Shown here one piece after another: positions 1-9,158 of a DNA stretch of 64,000 nucleotides (position 1 is the stretch's first letter; each line of letters opens with the position of its first letter). Under the pieces are notes generated by a model. The model saw only the letters and a list, made by a program, of their open reading frames with translations, searched no databases and had not been told where the DNA came from. The position numbers were made by a program, and so were the translations under genes. Source of the DNA: Glycomyces lechevalierae. GTDB taxonomy: Bacteria > Actinomycetota > Actinomycetes > Mycobacteriales > Micromonosporaceae. The stretch covers positions 415,871 through 479,870 of the forward strand of contig NZ_JAPZVQ010000002.1 in assembly GCF_027622945.1 (NCBI RefSeq), given 5' to 3'.

Positions 1-1434
1 GTCGTGCCGACCGACATGCACGACCCGCGCCGGTACCTGTCGGGCGGCGAGCTGGTGCTCACCGGGCTGATGTGGCGCCGGGCCGAGACGGACTCGGACA
101 CGTACGTGCGCAACCTGATCGCCGCGGGCGTCACGGCGCTCGGCGCGGGCGACCACCCCGAGTTCCATGCCGTCCCGCTGGATCTGGTGGACGCGTGCGC
201 CCGCCACGACCTGCCGCTGTTCGCCGTCGATGCGGCCGTCGCCTTCGCGGAGATCACCGAGCGGATCGTGCAGCGCCTGTCCGTGGGCCGCTCGGGCGAC
301 CTCGCGTCCCTGCTCGACCGGCACCGGCGGCTCATCGCCGCGGACGGGATCGGGCAGATCCTCGAGCTCATCCGCAACGAACTCGGCATGGAGTGCACGG
401 TCCTCTCGCCCACCGGCCGGGCGCTGCGCGGCGGGCTCGAACTGGGCGAGACGGACCGCGCGGCCGTCGTCGCCCGCGCGCACGCCGCGGAGCGGTTGCC
501 GCAGAAGGTGACCCTCGACCGGCACCGCGCCTACTCGGTGTTCGGGATCGGCTCGACCCTCCACACCGGCCGGTTCCTGGTGATCGACGACGACCACACG
601 CACTGGGCGCCCGAGCGGCGGCTCGTCGCCGAGCAGCTCGCGGCCCTCCTCATGCTCGAACTCGACGACCCGGCGGTGCGGCCCGCGCCGCACGTCGAAC
701 TCGTCACCGCCCTGCGCGAAGGCACCGTCGACGAGCACCTGATGCGCTCGGCCGGGCTGCCCTCGGGCGGGAGCGTCACCGTCATCGCCGCCGTCGGGGA
801 ACCCGCGGCGTTGCGGGAGGTCGTCGTCGCCGAAGCCGTCGCGGGACAGGAGGGCGACCCGCTGGAGCCGCCCGTCGCCGCGTGGGCGAGCCTCGGGGAC
901 GAGACCATTGCGGTGCTCGCGGGCCCCGCAGGGTCCGCCGAAGAGCGGCCGAGACTCCTCGAATGGTCCCGGCACTGCGCGAAGGTCCTGTCCGGGCTCG
1001 GCGGGAGCGGCGCGGTCAGCGTCGGCGTCGCGGACCCCGTGCGGGCCGCCGGCCTCTGCGGCGCGCTCGAGCAGGCCCGGCACACTGCGGCGCTCGCCCA
1101 GCCGCGCCCCGGCGGCGTCGACGTCGCCGAACCCGACCACCTCGTCTCGCACCGGATGCTCCTGGCCGCCGTCCCCGCCGACGTCAGCCGGGCCTTCCGC
1201 ACCCGCGTCCTCGACCCGCTCCTCGAATACGACGCGCGGCACCGCTCCGACCTGCTGCCGACCCTCCGGCGGTTCCTCGAGTGCGACGGCTCCTGGCGCC
1301 AATGCGCCGCGAGCCTCCACCTGCACGTCAACACCGTCCGGTACCGGATGCGGCGCGTCGAAGAGCTCACCGGGCGCGACCTCCGCAATCCCCTCGACCG
1401 GATGGACCTCGCCCTCGCGGTGAGCCTGGAGTGA
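1..1434 (+). CDS. PucR-family transcriptional regulator (5' end outside window)
   Basis: The reading frame is open from the first base and the opening residues (VVPTDMHDPRRYLSGGELVL) match the middle of a PucR N-terminal domain, so the true start lies upstream and the GTG at 4 is unlikely to be it. About 477 residues are present. A GGDEF-like middle region is followed by a C-terminal helix-turn-helix (HVNTVRYRMRRVEELTG, about residues 445-465) of the PucR/CdaR class. Such proteins activate or repress catabolic genes, often for purines. The MobA-like gene directly downstream fits control of a purine or molybdo-hydroxylase locus, but that is inference. Ends in TGA. Confidence 0.9.
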   Translation, partial: VVPTDMHDPRRYLSGGELVLTGLMWRRAETDSDTYVRNLIAAGVTALGAGDHPEFHAVPLDLVDACARHDLPLFAVDAAVAFAEITERIVQRLSVGRSGDLASLLDRHRRLIAADGIGQILELIRNELGMECTVLSPTGRALRGGLELGETDRAAVVARAHAAERLPQKVTLDRHRAYSVFGIGSTLHTGRFLVIDDDHTHWAPERRLVAEQLAALLMLELDDPAVRPAPHVELVTALREGTVDEHLMRSAGLPSGGSVTVIAAVGEPAALREVVVAEAVAGQEGDPLEPPVAAWASLGDETIAVLAGPAGSAEERPRLLEWSRHCAKVLSGLGGSGAVSVGVADPVRAAGLCGALEQARHTAALAQPRPGGVDVAEPDHLVSHRMLLAAVPADVSRAFRTRVLDPLLEYDARHRSDLLPTLRRFLECDGSWRQCAASLHLHVNTVRYRMRRVEELTGRDLRNPLDRMDLALAVSLE

Positions 1435-1435
1435 A

Positions 1436-1458
1436 CATGGTCCCGAAGTGGGACCATG
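1436..1458. promoter_or_regulatory. Perfect 9-bp inverted repeat before the MobA-like gene
   Basis: CATGGTCCC at 1436-1444 and GGGACCATG at 1450-1458 flank a 5-base spacer. The element fills the gap between the PucR stop codon and the ribosome binding site of the next gene. It could be an operator or an RNA hairpin that tunes translation of the downstream gene. No T tract follows, so it is not a classic terminator. Confidence 0.5.
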
Positions 1459-1472
1459 GAAGGGGGGAACAC

Positions 1473-2081
1473 ATGAAGAACACCGCGGGCCTCGTGCTCG
1501 CCGCGGGCGCCGGACGGCGCTTCGGCGGACCGAAGGCCCTGGCCGAATTCGACGGCCGCAGCCTGCTCGACCGGGCCGTGGCCACCTTGCACGCCGGCGG
1601 CTGCCGGCAGGTCCTCGGCGTGCTCGGCGCCGGCGCCGAGCAGGCGCTCGCCGCCGCCACCGAGGCGTTCACGCCCGTGATGAACCGGCGGTGGGGCCAG
1701 GGGCTCTCGACCTCGCTGAAGGCCGGGCTCGCCGCCGTCCCCGAACGGTACGACGGGGTCGTCGTGACCCTCGTCGACCAGCCGCGCATCGTCCCCGAAG
1801 CGGTCCGGCGCGTCATCGCCGCCGCCGAAGAGGGCGCCGCCGTGGCCGTCGCCGTCTACGCGGGCCGGCGCGGACACCCGATGTACTTCGCGCGCGAGCA
1901 CCTCGACGCGATCGCCGCCGGGGCCTCGGGCGACCGGGGCGCCCGCGACTTCCTCGCCGCCCACCCGGGGCTCGTGCGGGAGGTCGAATGCCCGGGCGAC
2001 CCGCTCGACGTCGACACCCAGGCGGACCTGGAGGCGCTGTCGCGCCCCACCTCACCGCCCGGTCTCGTGAGTCAGCGCTGA
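1473..2081 (+). CDS. MobA/PucB-like molybdenum cofactor nucleotidyltransferase
   Basis: A 202-residue NTP-transferase-3 (MobA-like) protein. The N terminus has the nucleotide-binding signature GLVLAAGAGRRFGGPKAL, and VTLVDQPRI near residue 100 is the metal-binding Asp region of this fold. Family members transfer CMP or GMP to molybdopterin (MocA/MobA); PucB serves xanthine dehydrogenase in Bacillus. The ATG at 1473 is chosen because an AAGGGGGG ribosome binding site sits 5-12 bases upstream; a longer frame through the PucR gene is a shadow. Being 38 bp behind a PucR gene, it is probably for maturation of a molybdo-hydroxylase encoded outside the window. Confidence 0.85.
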   Translation: MKNTAGLVLAAGAGRRFGGPKALAEFDGRSLLDRAVATLHAGGCRQVLGVLGAGAEQALAAATEAFTPVMNRRWGQGLSTSLKAGLAAVPERYDGVVVTLVDQPRIVPEAVRRVIAAAEEGAAVAVAVYAGRRGHPMYFAREHLDAIAAGASGDRGARDFLAAHPGLVREVECPGDPLDVDTQADLEALSRPTSPPGLVSQR

Positions 2082-2137
2082 CCGCGGCCTAGAGACCCCG
2101 TACCGCTGCCAGCGTCGTCAGTGGTGCGGTCAACAAA

Positions 2138-2545
2138 CTAAGCGGCGAACCAGAGGTCGATCTCGCGCTTCGCGGACTCCTCCGAGTCCGAGGCGTGGAT
2201 CAGGTTCTGCTGGTTCGACACCGAGAAGTCGCCGCGGATCGTGCCCGGCTCGGCCTTGCGCCCGTCCGTCGCCCCGGCCAGCTTGCGCACCACCGGGATC
2301 GCCTCGTCCCCCGCGACCACGAGGCTCACCAGCGGCCCCGAGGTCATGAACGTCTTCAGGCCCTCGTAGTACTCGCGGCCCACGTGCTCGGCGTAGTGCG
2401 CGTCCGAGAGCGCCGCGTCCATCGTCCGCATCCGCAACTGCTCGACACGCAGCCCCTTGCGCTCCAGGCGGGACAGGACCTCGCCGATGAGCCCGCGCCG
2501 CACGGCGTCGGGTTTGATCAGGACGAGTGTGCGCTGTTCGGCCAC
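2138..2545 (-). CDS. ndk: Nucleoside diphosphate kinase
   Basis: A 135-residue NDK that moves the gamma phosphate between nucleoside di- and triphosphates through a phospho-histidine. It opens with EQRTLVLIKPDAVRRGLIGE, has the family fold throughout, and has the active-site His in NLIHASDSEESA near residue 116. Length is normal. The start is GTG at 2545 with GAGGAG upstream; the much longer frame that continues upstream has no homology. In many actinobacteria ndk lies next to a DUF4233 gene, folC and valS; here it is separated from them by about 7.8 kb. Confidence 0.97.
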   Translation of the reverse strand: MAEQRTLVLIKPDAVRRGLIGEVLSRLERKGLRVEQLRMRTMDAALSDAHYAEHVGREYYEGLKTFMTSGPLVSLVVAGDEAIPVVRKLAGATDGRKAEPGTIRGDFSVSNQQNLIHASDSEESAKREIDLWFAA

Positions 2546-2672
2546 GGGAGGACTCCTCGAAAGTGGTGGTCGGATTCTGGCTGCCATCGTAAGGGATGTT
2601 GTGTCCGTTGCCTCACCCACGTACGATTCACGTTGCAACCCGGTTCTCCCAGTTGTGGATGAGGTGTCCCCG

Positions 2673-4280
2673 ATGGCACGTGGCAGCCAACCACCAAGGC
2701 CGGCCCCCCGGCCTTCCAAGGCGCCCAGCAGGGGCGGCGCGAAAGGCGGGGCCGCTCGAGGCGGAGCGAAAGGCGGCGCCAAGGGCGGTGCGCCGAAGAA
2801 GGGCGCCCAGCCGGGCGTCCGCAAGGCCGCGCCGGGCAAGGCGATGCCCCGCACCGGACGCCAGCCGGCGGGCCGGGGCGCGACGGCCGAGCAGCTGCGC
2901 CAGCAGCGGCTCATGCTCGACCAGCAGCGGCGCTCGCGCGAAGCGCGCTGGTGGGCGATCAACCAGCACGCGCTGAAGGACCTCCACTCCCGCCAGCACC
3001 ACTCGGCCGGCGGCGAGGCGATCGGCACGACCCTCAACGGCGACAGGCGGATGCGCTGGCGCACCTCCCACGCGGTCGGTGCCATCACTTTACTGGTCAT
3101 CTCCCTTTTCCTGGCTTCCATGGCCGTCGGCGCCCAGAGCGTCGGCATCGCCGTGGCCTCGTTCGCGTGCTTCGCGGGCTGCATCGCGTTCGTCACCGTC
3201 GAGCATTCGGCGCGGCGCTTCCCGCAGCCGGTCCCGGTCCCGCCGCTCATCGGGCAGCACCGGCTCGAGGACCTGATCGTCGAGGACGACCCGCCGCGCC
3301 CGGCCGCCGTGAAGGAGCCGGCGGCGAGCTCGCTCGACGACCTGTTCGAGCCCGCACCGCGCCCTGAACCCGCCCCCGAGAAGGTCACGGCGCAGGCCCC
3401 GGTACCGGAGTCGGCGAAGGTCGAGCCGCCGTCCGCTCCCACCGTCGTGATCGTGGAAGCCGTTGAGGTCCAAGACGAACCGGACGAGGCCGTGGTCGCG
3501 GCCGCGCCCGGGCGGACGCTCATCACCGAGCCGATCGACGCCGAGCTCATTGATGAAGAAGACACAGGCGAGGACGACGCGCCCGCGCCGCCCGCCCCCG
3601 TCGCCGAGTCCGCTCCCCTGCCGAACGATCCGCCGGCCGGCGGGGCGTTCACGCTCCCCAGCGAGCAGGTCGGCGGCGCCCCGCACGGCCCGAACGCAAC
3701 GGGCGCAACGGGCGCAACGGGATCCAGCGCACCTGCTGCGGCCCCCGCTCCCCCGGTCGACCCGCCCGCGCCGCCGAAAGGACCCATCGCCGAGGCCGTG
3801 ACGAAGCTCAAGGCCCCGTCCCCGCCGCGCCAGCGGACCTCGGAAGAGGGCAGCAGCCTCGCCCGCGACCTGGCCGAACTGCTCCTCTCCGAGGAGCGGC
3901 TCGGCGGCACCGACGTCACCGACGTGGCCGCGACCCTCGTCGTCGCCGACCTCCAGCGCTCCGTCGAGTTCTACACGGACGCTTTGGGTCTGCAGATCGC
4001 CGACCGCACCGAGGAGGCCGCCGTCCTCGACGCCGGCTTCGGCAAGATCCTCCTCTGGGAGCGCCCCGACGCGCCGCCCGGCGAGACGGGGATCATGCAC
4101 CTCACCTTCGAGGTCGGCGACATCGACGCCACCTACCAGGAGATGAACCAGGCCGGCGTCGAGTTCCTGCACCTGCCTCGCACCGCGCTGCTCGGCCAGA
4201 ACTTCGAGATGCGGGCCGCGTCCTTCCGCGACCCCGACGGCCACGGCCTGGCCATCACCGAACACCGGGAGCGCGACTAA
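2673..4280 (+). CDS. Membrane-anchored protein with C-terminal VOC (glyoxalase-like) domain
   Basis: A 535-residue protein in four parts. Residues 1-75 are Lys/Gly/Ala/Pro-rich with GGAKGGA-type repeats. Two hydrophobic segments lie at about 135-180. A long acidic Pro/Ala/Glu linker (about 190-400) contains a short NATGATGATG repeat. Residues 420-535 form a VOC domain (VAATLVVADLQRSVEFY ... FRDPDGHGLAI). VOC proteins are metal-dependent lyases, dioxygenases or antibiotic-binding proteins; the substrate cannot be told here. The two helices and linker would tether the domain to the membrane, probably on the cytoplasmic side. ATG at 2673 follows GATGAGG; a GTG at 2664 is the alternative. Ends in TAA, 40 bp before the next gene. 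Confidence 0.75.
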   Translation: MARGSQPPRPAPRPSKAPSRGGAKGGAARGGAKGGAKGGAPKKGAQPGVRKAAPGKAMPRTGRQPAGRGATAEQLRQQRLMLDQQRRSREARWWAINQHALKDLHSRQHHSAGGEAIGTTLNGDRRMRWRTSHAVGAITLLVISLFLASMAVGAQSVGIAVASFACFAGCIAFVTVEHSARRFPQPVPVPPLIGQHRLEDLIVEDDPPRPAAVKEPAASSLDDLFEPAPRPEPAPEKVTAQAPVPESAKVEPPSAPTVVIVEAVEVQDEPDEAVVAAAPGRTLITEPIDAELIDEEDTGEDDAPAPPAPVAESAPLPNDPPAGGAFTLPSEQVGGAPHGPNATGATGATGSSAPAAAPAPPVDPPAPPKGPIAEAVTKLKAPSPPRQRTSEEGSSLARDLAELLLSEERLGGTDVTDVAATLVVADLQRSVEFYTDALGLQIADRTEEAAVLDAGFGKILLWERPDAPPGETGIMHLTFEVGDIDATYQEMNQAGVEFLHLPRTALLGQNFEMRAASFRDPDGHGLAITEHRERD

Positions 4281-4320
4281 GAAAGAGCCTTCCCGCCCAA
4301 GCGAACGGAGCGCACACCCA

Positions 4321-5330
4321 TGCTCATCGTCGGCGAGATCCACACCGCACTGCTGCCGCACTCGCGGCCGCTCACGCCCGAAGAGGCCCGCGCGGCGCTC
4401 TCGCTCGCCGTCGGCGAGTCCGTCGTCCAATGGGCGCGCCCCGTCCCGCACACCGCCTCCCCGACCCTCCTCCACGGCGTCGACTGCCGACTCCCGTTGG
4501 GGCCCAAGCCGGACAGCCACCACGCGGAGGAGGACGACCGGAACGGCTCACTGCGGGCCGTCGGCTCCGTCGCCTCCCGCGCGGTCCTCACCGGCGGGCA
4601 GCTCCTCCAGGGCTCCGCGTGGGCCTCCGTGTCCCTCTCCCAGCATCCGCGGCGCATGCCCTGGTCGTACTACCTGGCCCGGCCCGGGATGCTCGAGACC
4701 ATCGGGAAGTTCGAGGCCGCGCGCCTCGCCGAGGGCTACCTCATCGCCGAGCGCCGCCCCGACCGCGCGAAACTCCTCGACACCGCCGCCGTCGCCCGCC
4801 ACTCCATCCACGACGTGCTCGCCCGGCCCATGTTCGACCAGCGCCCGCCCATCAAGACCGGCTCGACCCGGCTGCGCTGGGCCGCGATCACCGACCCCGC
4901 GCAGGAGCGGACCGTCGCGTTCCGCCTGGCGGGCAACGACAGGCGCCGCCTGCGCATCGTCACCGGACCGGTCGACCCCGAGCAGGTGGCGGCCGCCGCC
5001 GAGGACCTCGCCGTCCACGACTGGCTGCTCACCGCCGTCGCCGCGCGGGTCGCGCTCGCGAAGATCGGCGAGGACTCGCGGCACACGCTCCGCACGCTCC
5101 GGCCCGTCGTCGACCACCTGCTGCACCTGTGGTCGGCGGGCGCCCGCACCTCCCGCGACCTCGAGTTCATGTGGGACGCACTGGAACGGCGCCCCGGGCT
5201 CACCCGGCAGTGGACGACGATGACCGAGCGGGTGCGGTCCCAGATCGACTACGGCGCGGCCGATCTGGCCGCGCAGATCCTCGACCTCATGGAGCAGCGC
5301 CAGCGCGGCGGCGGCGCGTTCCTGCGCTGA
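4321..5330 (+). CDS. SCO2521-family protein of unknown function
   Basis: A 336-residue soluble protein without signal peptide or membrane segment. I recognise it as resembling the Streptomyces SCO2521 family by sequence character and by the neighbouring SCO2522-, SCO2523- and SCO2524-like genes; no function is known to me. It opens MLIVGEIHTALLPHSRPLT, has a conserved-looking centre (WSYYLARPGMLETIGKFEAA) and a helical C-terminal half ending in QRGGGAFLR. It converges with the SCO2522-like gene, with only 2 bp between the stop codons. Orientation opposite to its partners suggests separate transcription. Family assignment is from memory and needs a profile search. Confidence 0.7.
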
Positions 5331-5332
5331 AG

Positions 5333-6331
5333 TTACAGGGGCCCTTGGAAGATGTAGCTGAGGCGGTCGACGAGCTCCTCCGGGAGGACCATGCCCTCGC
5401 GTTCGGCGGACTTGCGGATGATCTCGATCGCGCTCGCCTCGGGCCGCACGGAGCCGCAGATGACGCGCACCGCGTGCTCGACCTCGAGGTAGTTCACGGA
5501 GAGGATCGAGACGGTGCGGTAGGCCGGGAACGGGTACGCGGCGGGTTCGAGCTGCAGGATCGGCGGCATCGCCTCCCACGTCTCGGGGAAGCGGGCGCGG
5601 GCGGGCCGGTCGGGGTCGTGGCCGTGCTCGTCTGGGACGACTTCGGCGACGGCTTCGGGGACGCCGATGCGGCGGCCCTGGTTGCGGAGCACGCCGAGGC
5701 GCAGGAGCTGCCAGACGGCGGCGAGCATCGGGCAGGACCAGCGGCGGCCCTCGGCGGTGTCGCTCCAGAGTTCGACGTCGAGGAACACCGAGTGGTCGCG
5801 TTTGGCGTTCTGGCTGGGCGGGCGCCACTGGTCGGCCTGGCCGACCATGGCCACGCCCTTGGCCTTGGGGCTGGGCACGCCGTTGCAGAGCCAGCCGGAG
5901 CGGGCGACCGTGGGGCGGGAGCCGTTCGCGCCGGGCGGCGGCTCGAACACGATCCGGTCGGCGACGAGTCCGGCGAGCTGCAGCGGGCCCATGGTGGCGC
6001 ACGCGGATTCGCGGGCGAGGTAGTCGATGCGCAGGCCCGCGTCGGCGGCCGCCTCGGTGATGACAGCGATGAGCTCTTCGGGAGGGGGCATGCCCTGCTG
6101 GCTGTAGTCGTCCACGAGGTAGCAGGTGCTCACGCGGGGGCGGCGGCCGCCGAGGCGTTTGGAGAGGGCCTCGGTGGTGCCGTGGACCCAGGCCGCGGCG
6201 GAGGCCATCTCGGCTTTGAGCGTGTCGGGGCGGGCGAGGTCGTCGGCGTAGAGGTGGCCGACCTCGATGGAGAGGTGGGACATGCCGAAGCGCTCGGTCC
6301 GCTGCTTCGCGCTGGTCTCTTCGTAGGTCAT
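5333..6331 (-). CDS. SCO2522-family protein of unknown function
   Basis: A 332-residue soluble protein starting MTYEETSAKQRTERF at ATG 6331; a longer upstream frame belongs to the SCO2523-like gene in another phase. It has an alpha/beta-looking core (STCYLVDDYSQQGMPPPEEL, LRIDYLARESACATMG), several Trp/Pro-rich segments (GQADQWRPPSQNAKRDHSVF), and ends YIFQGPL. No catalytic signature is evident to me. It lies 8 bp downstream of the variant P-loop gene and is probably cotranscribed with it and the SCO2524-like gene. The family name rests on this four-gene arrangement as in Streptomyces; the role is unknown. Confidence 0.7.
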   Translation of the reverse strand: MTYEETSAKQRTERFGMSHLSIEVGHLYADDLARPDTLKAEMASAAAWVHGTTEALSKRLGGRRPRVSTCYLVDDYSQQGMPPPEELIAVITEAAADAGLRIDYLARESACATMGPLQLAGLVADRIVFEPPPGANGSRPTVARSGWLCNGVPSPKAKGVAMVGQADQWRPPSQNAKRDHSVFLDVELWSDTAEGRRWSCPMLAAVWQLLRLGVLRNQGRRIGVPEAVAEVVPDEHGHDPDRPARARFPETWEAMPPILQLEPAAYPFPAYRTVSILSVNYLEVEHAVRVICGSVRPEASAIEIIRKSAEREGMVLPEELVDRLSYIFQGPL

Positions 6332-6339
6332 GGGTCCAC

Positions 6340-7290
6340 TCAATCGATGCCGCGGGCGATGGCCTCGAGGCCGGGCACGAACAGCTCCTCGGCGGAGCGC
6401 ACGGCCAGCTCGGAGAAGGCCTTGACGGTCTCCTGGTTGGCGATGTCGAGCGTGACGGTGTCGGCGTCGGTGATGATCTGCTCGCGCCACTGCAGGACCG
6501 GGTCGAGCGGGACCGACCCGAGGAGGTTCATGCGGCCCAGTTTGAGGCGGGCGGCCATCTGGTGGAGGTCCGCGTCGATCTTGCGGAGCCAGCGCACCTG
6601 GGTGGGTTTGAGGCCGGAGAGGTCGGCGCCGTCGGGGTCGACGACGGCGGTGCGCACGTAGCGGATGGAGGCGAGGAGTTTGCGCTGGTAGTCGTCGCCG
6701 AGGGAGGTGGCGGTCTCGACGAGGCCGCGTTCGCCGTAGACGAGGGAGTGGGCGGCGAGCACGTGCTGCTTGGTCCAGCGGTGGTAGACGATCCAGCGCC
6801 AGGGGAGGTTGGCGAGTTCGGGGCGGGCGGTGGCGGCCATGACCATCTCGGTGGCGTGGGAGCGGCCGGCGGAGAGGTCGACGATGACGAGGTCGAATTC
6901 GCGCGAGAGCTCTTGGAGGAGGTTGACGCAGCGGTCGACGGTGGTCTCGTCGCCGGGGAACTCGGAGCCGTCGGCGTCGCCGGGGCAGAGGACGAGTTCG
7001 CCGGCGCCGTCGGGCCGCGCCTGGAGTTCGGCGCGGTCGCTGGTGGCCCAGACGGAGTGGCGTTCGGGCTCGGACGCGAGGTCCTGGAGGTATTCGTGGA
7101 TGCCGTTGCCGTAGGTGCCGTGTTCGAGGTCGTCGATGGCGAAAATGGCTCCGGCCGTGGGGGAACCGAAGTCGAAGTCCACATAGCACACGTTGGCGCC
7201 TTGGAGGGCGCGGCGGTAGGCGAGGTTGGACGAGGAGACGGAGCGTCCGGTGCCGCCCTTGTCCGAGGTCGCGAACAGCAGCATCGTCAC
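6340..7290 (-). CDS. SCO2523-family variant P-loop protein (ParA/MinD-like)
   Basis: A 316-residue protein of the ParA/MinD/NifH superfamily. The N terminus reads LLFATSDKGGTGRSVSSSN: the deviant Walker A motif KGGxGK[ST] is present but with Arg-Ser where Lys-Thr is usual, which gives the family its variant P-loop name. A Walker-B-like strand follows (FDLVIVDLSAGRS). Loss of the P-loop lysine may weaken or change nucleotide hydrolysis. GTG at 7290 is chosen because its GTGA overlaps the stop of the upstream SCO2524-like gene; ATG at 7284 is possible. ParA-like proteins position cargo or act as switches, so this may be the dynamic part of the module; that is inference. Confidence 0.8.
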   Translation of the reverse strand: MTMLLFATSDKGGTGRSVSSSNLAYRRALQGANVCYVDFDFGSPTAGAIFAIDDLEHGTYGNGIHEYLQDLASEPERHSVWATSDRAELQARPDGAGELVLCPGDADGSEFPGDETTVDRCVNLLQELSREFDLVIVDLSAGRSHATEMVMAATARPELANLPWRWIVYHRWTKQHVLAAHSLVYGERGLVETATSLGDDYQRKLLASIRYVRTAVVDPDGADLSGLKPTQVRWLRKIDADLHQMAARLKLGRMNLLGSVPLDPVLQWREQIITDADTVTLDIANQETVKAFSELAVRSAEELFVPGLEAIARGID

Positions 7291-9158
7291 ACTCCGGTCT
7301 CGGCGTCGCGCCCGGCCGCGATGAGCCGGTCGAGGTCGATGAGGGCCTTGACGCCCAGGGCGAACGCGGTGCCGGGGCGCTCGTCGACGACCTCCTTGGC
7401 GTGGCGGATCGTCAGGCCGACGGAGCGGATCTCCTGCGCGAGCGCCGGTCCGGCGTGGCCGGAGCCGCGCAGCAGCTCCTGGTCGTAGACGTGCTCGGCC
7501 TCGACGAGGAGTTCGTGCGCGAGGTCCTCCAGGCTGCGGGAGCGGGCGGGTTCGGAGGTCGCGAACTGGGCGGCGAGGACCATGGCCTCGACGACGCGGA
7601 TCGTGAAGTGCCAGGAGGGGTCCTCGAACCAGTTGACGAGTTCGCCGTAGACCTGCTTCGGCTGGTCCCACAGGCGCGCGGCGCTGCCTTCGCGGATGCG
7701 CCTGCGCGCCAGGTGCTCCCAGACGAGGTCGGCGACCTCGAGGAGCTCGGCGCGGGACTCGATGGTGACGAGGAGGCTCGCGGCGTGGTAGAGGCGCTTG
7801 AGCAGCAGGGGCGCGAAGTCGACCATGTTCCAGACCATGGCGGGGCCGTCGGGCTTCTCGATGCCGGCGAGTTCGGCCTTCACGCCGGGGAAGTGCGTCT
7901 CGATGGCGCGGTCCCCGGCGAGGGCGCGGCGGGTGATGCGGCCGCGGTTGGCGAGTTCGACGAGGACGTCCCCGAGGCGGATGAGGTCGTCGTCGCCGCC
8001 GCGGGAGGCGCCGAAGGTGTCGGTGGCGACCGCGCAGACGAGGAGCGAGTAGTAGTCGTACTCGAGGCCGTCGGTGGTGCGCCAGGGGACGTCCTCGAGC
8101 GGCCACTTCGAGCCGCCGCCGAAGGACGCGACCATGGCCCAGTAGCGGCGGGTGACGTCCATGCGGAGCTGCAGGGACTGGGCGAGGCGCTGCTCCTCCT
8201 CGGTGAGGAGGTTGCGGCGCATCACCCTGGGAGAGAACAGGGTCTGGATCGCTTCGAGGGCGACCACGGTGAAGTAGAGGTACGGGGCGTCCTCGGCGCG
8301 GCCGAGGCGCTGCGTCGAGGTGTCGGAGACGTCCGGGATGTCCGGGGCCTTCTCGACGACGGACCAGGACCAGCCGATCTCGAAGAGCTTCGTGGGGGCC
8401 TCGACGCCCGCGGTGCCGCCGGAGCCGACGGTGATGGTGCGCAGGGTGGCGATGATGTCGTCCGCGGCCTCGCGGAAGCGGCGCACGATCTTGCGGTCGG
8501 CCTGGCCGTCCACGTTGATGAGGGCGATGAGCTGGCGGCCGAAGTCGTCGTCGGCGTCGAACGTGGACACCGCGAAGGAGCGCAGCAGGCCGGTGATCGC
8601 GCCGAGGAGGCGGCGGTGGATGGCCACCTGCACCTGGTCGACCTCGCGGCTGAGGTCGGCGCGGCCCATGCGGTCGACCGTGGGCTGGAAGTCCGCGAGG
8701 AAGGTGAGGGACGCGAGGCACAGCGGGATCGAGAGCGCGAACCCCTCGGTGACGTCGATGGCGCGCTGCTCGGGCTGGGCCTTCTGGGTGCGGTCCTTGC
8801 GGTGCATGTTGGAGCCGCCGGAGTAGACGGGGACGCCGTCGTCGTCCACGTGCTTCTCCATGTAGTCCTTGACGAGGCGCATGATCCGGATGGGGATCTC
8901 GACGGCGTCGCCGAGCCCCGAGAACGCCTCGAGGACGGCGTCGCTCGTGGCGTCAGGGTCGGCGTAGTTGAGCTCGGGGAGCTCCTGCGCTGGGTACAGC
9001 AGGCAGAGCAGCTGCTGGGCGTCGCCCACGGCGTCGGACTGGTTGCGGCCGCCCCAGTGCCAGCCCTTGCGTTTGCCGCCGTCCTCGGCCGCACGCCAGC
9101 TGTAGGCCACCTGGGCCCGCCAGATGTCCAGGAGCTGTTGCCGAGGCTGCATCTTCAC
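7287..9158 (-). CDS. SCO2524-family large helical protein of unknown function
   Basis: A 623-residue protein, mostly predicted helical from its Leu/Ala/Arg/Glu pattern, with no signal peptide or clear membrane segment. It starts at GTG 9158 (VKMQPRQQLLDIWRAQ); ATG at 9152 is equally possible. Recognisable stretches include GWHWGGRNQSDAVGDAQQLLCLLYPA near residue 35 and YDYYSLLVCAVATDTFG around residue 370. It is the first gene of a three-gene minus-strand operon and overlaps the next gene by 4 bp (GTGA), so the two products are probably made in fixed ratio. I match it to the Streptomyces SCO2524 family by context and composition; no biochemical role is known to me. Confidence 0.7.
   Translation of the reverse strand: MKMQPRQQLLDIWRAQVAYSWRAAEDGGKRKGWHWGGRNQSDAVGDAQQLLCLLYPAQELPELNYADPDATSDAVLEAFSGLGDAVEIPIRIMRLVKDYMEKHVDDDGVPVYSGGSNMHRKDRTQKAQPEQRAIDVTEGFALSIPLCLASLTFLADFQPTVDRMGRADLSREVDQVQVAIHRRLLGAITGLLRSFAVSTFDADDDFGRQLIALINVDGQADRKIVRRFREAADDIIATLRTITVGSGGTAGVEAPTKLFEIGWSWSVVEKAPDIPDVSDTSTQRLGRAEDAPYLYFTVVALEAIQTLFSPRVMRRNLLTEEEQRLAQSLQLRMDVTRRYWAMVASFGGGSKWPLEDVPWRTTDGLEYDYYSLLVCAVATDTFGASRGGDDDLIRLGDVLVELANRGRITRRALAGDRAIETHFPGVKAELAGIEKPDGPAMVWNMVDFAPLLLKRLYHAASLLVTIESRAELLEVADLVWEHLARRRIREGSAARLWDQPKQVYGELVNWFEDPSWHFTIRVVEAMVLAAQFATSEPARSRSLEDLAHELLVEAEHVYDQELLRGSGHAGPALAQEIRSVGLTIRHAKEVVDERPGTAFALGVKALIDLDRLIAAGRDAETGV

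Noticed and set aside
2082..2137. TGACCGC/GCGGTCA as a terminator between the MobA-like gene and ndk
   Set aside because: The arms are short and about 40 bases apart, too weak to call.
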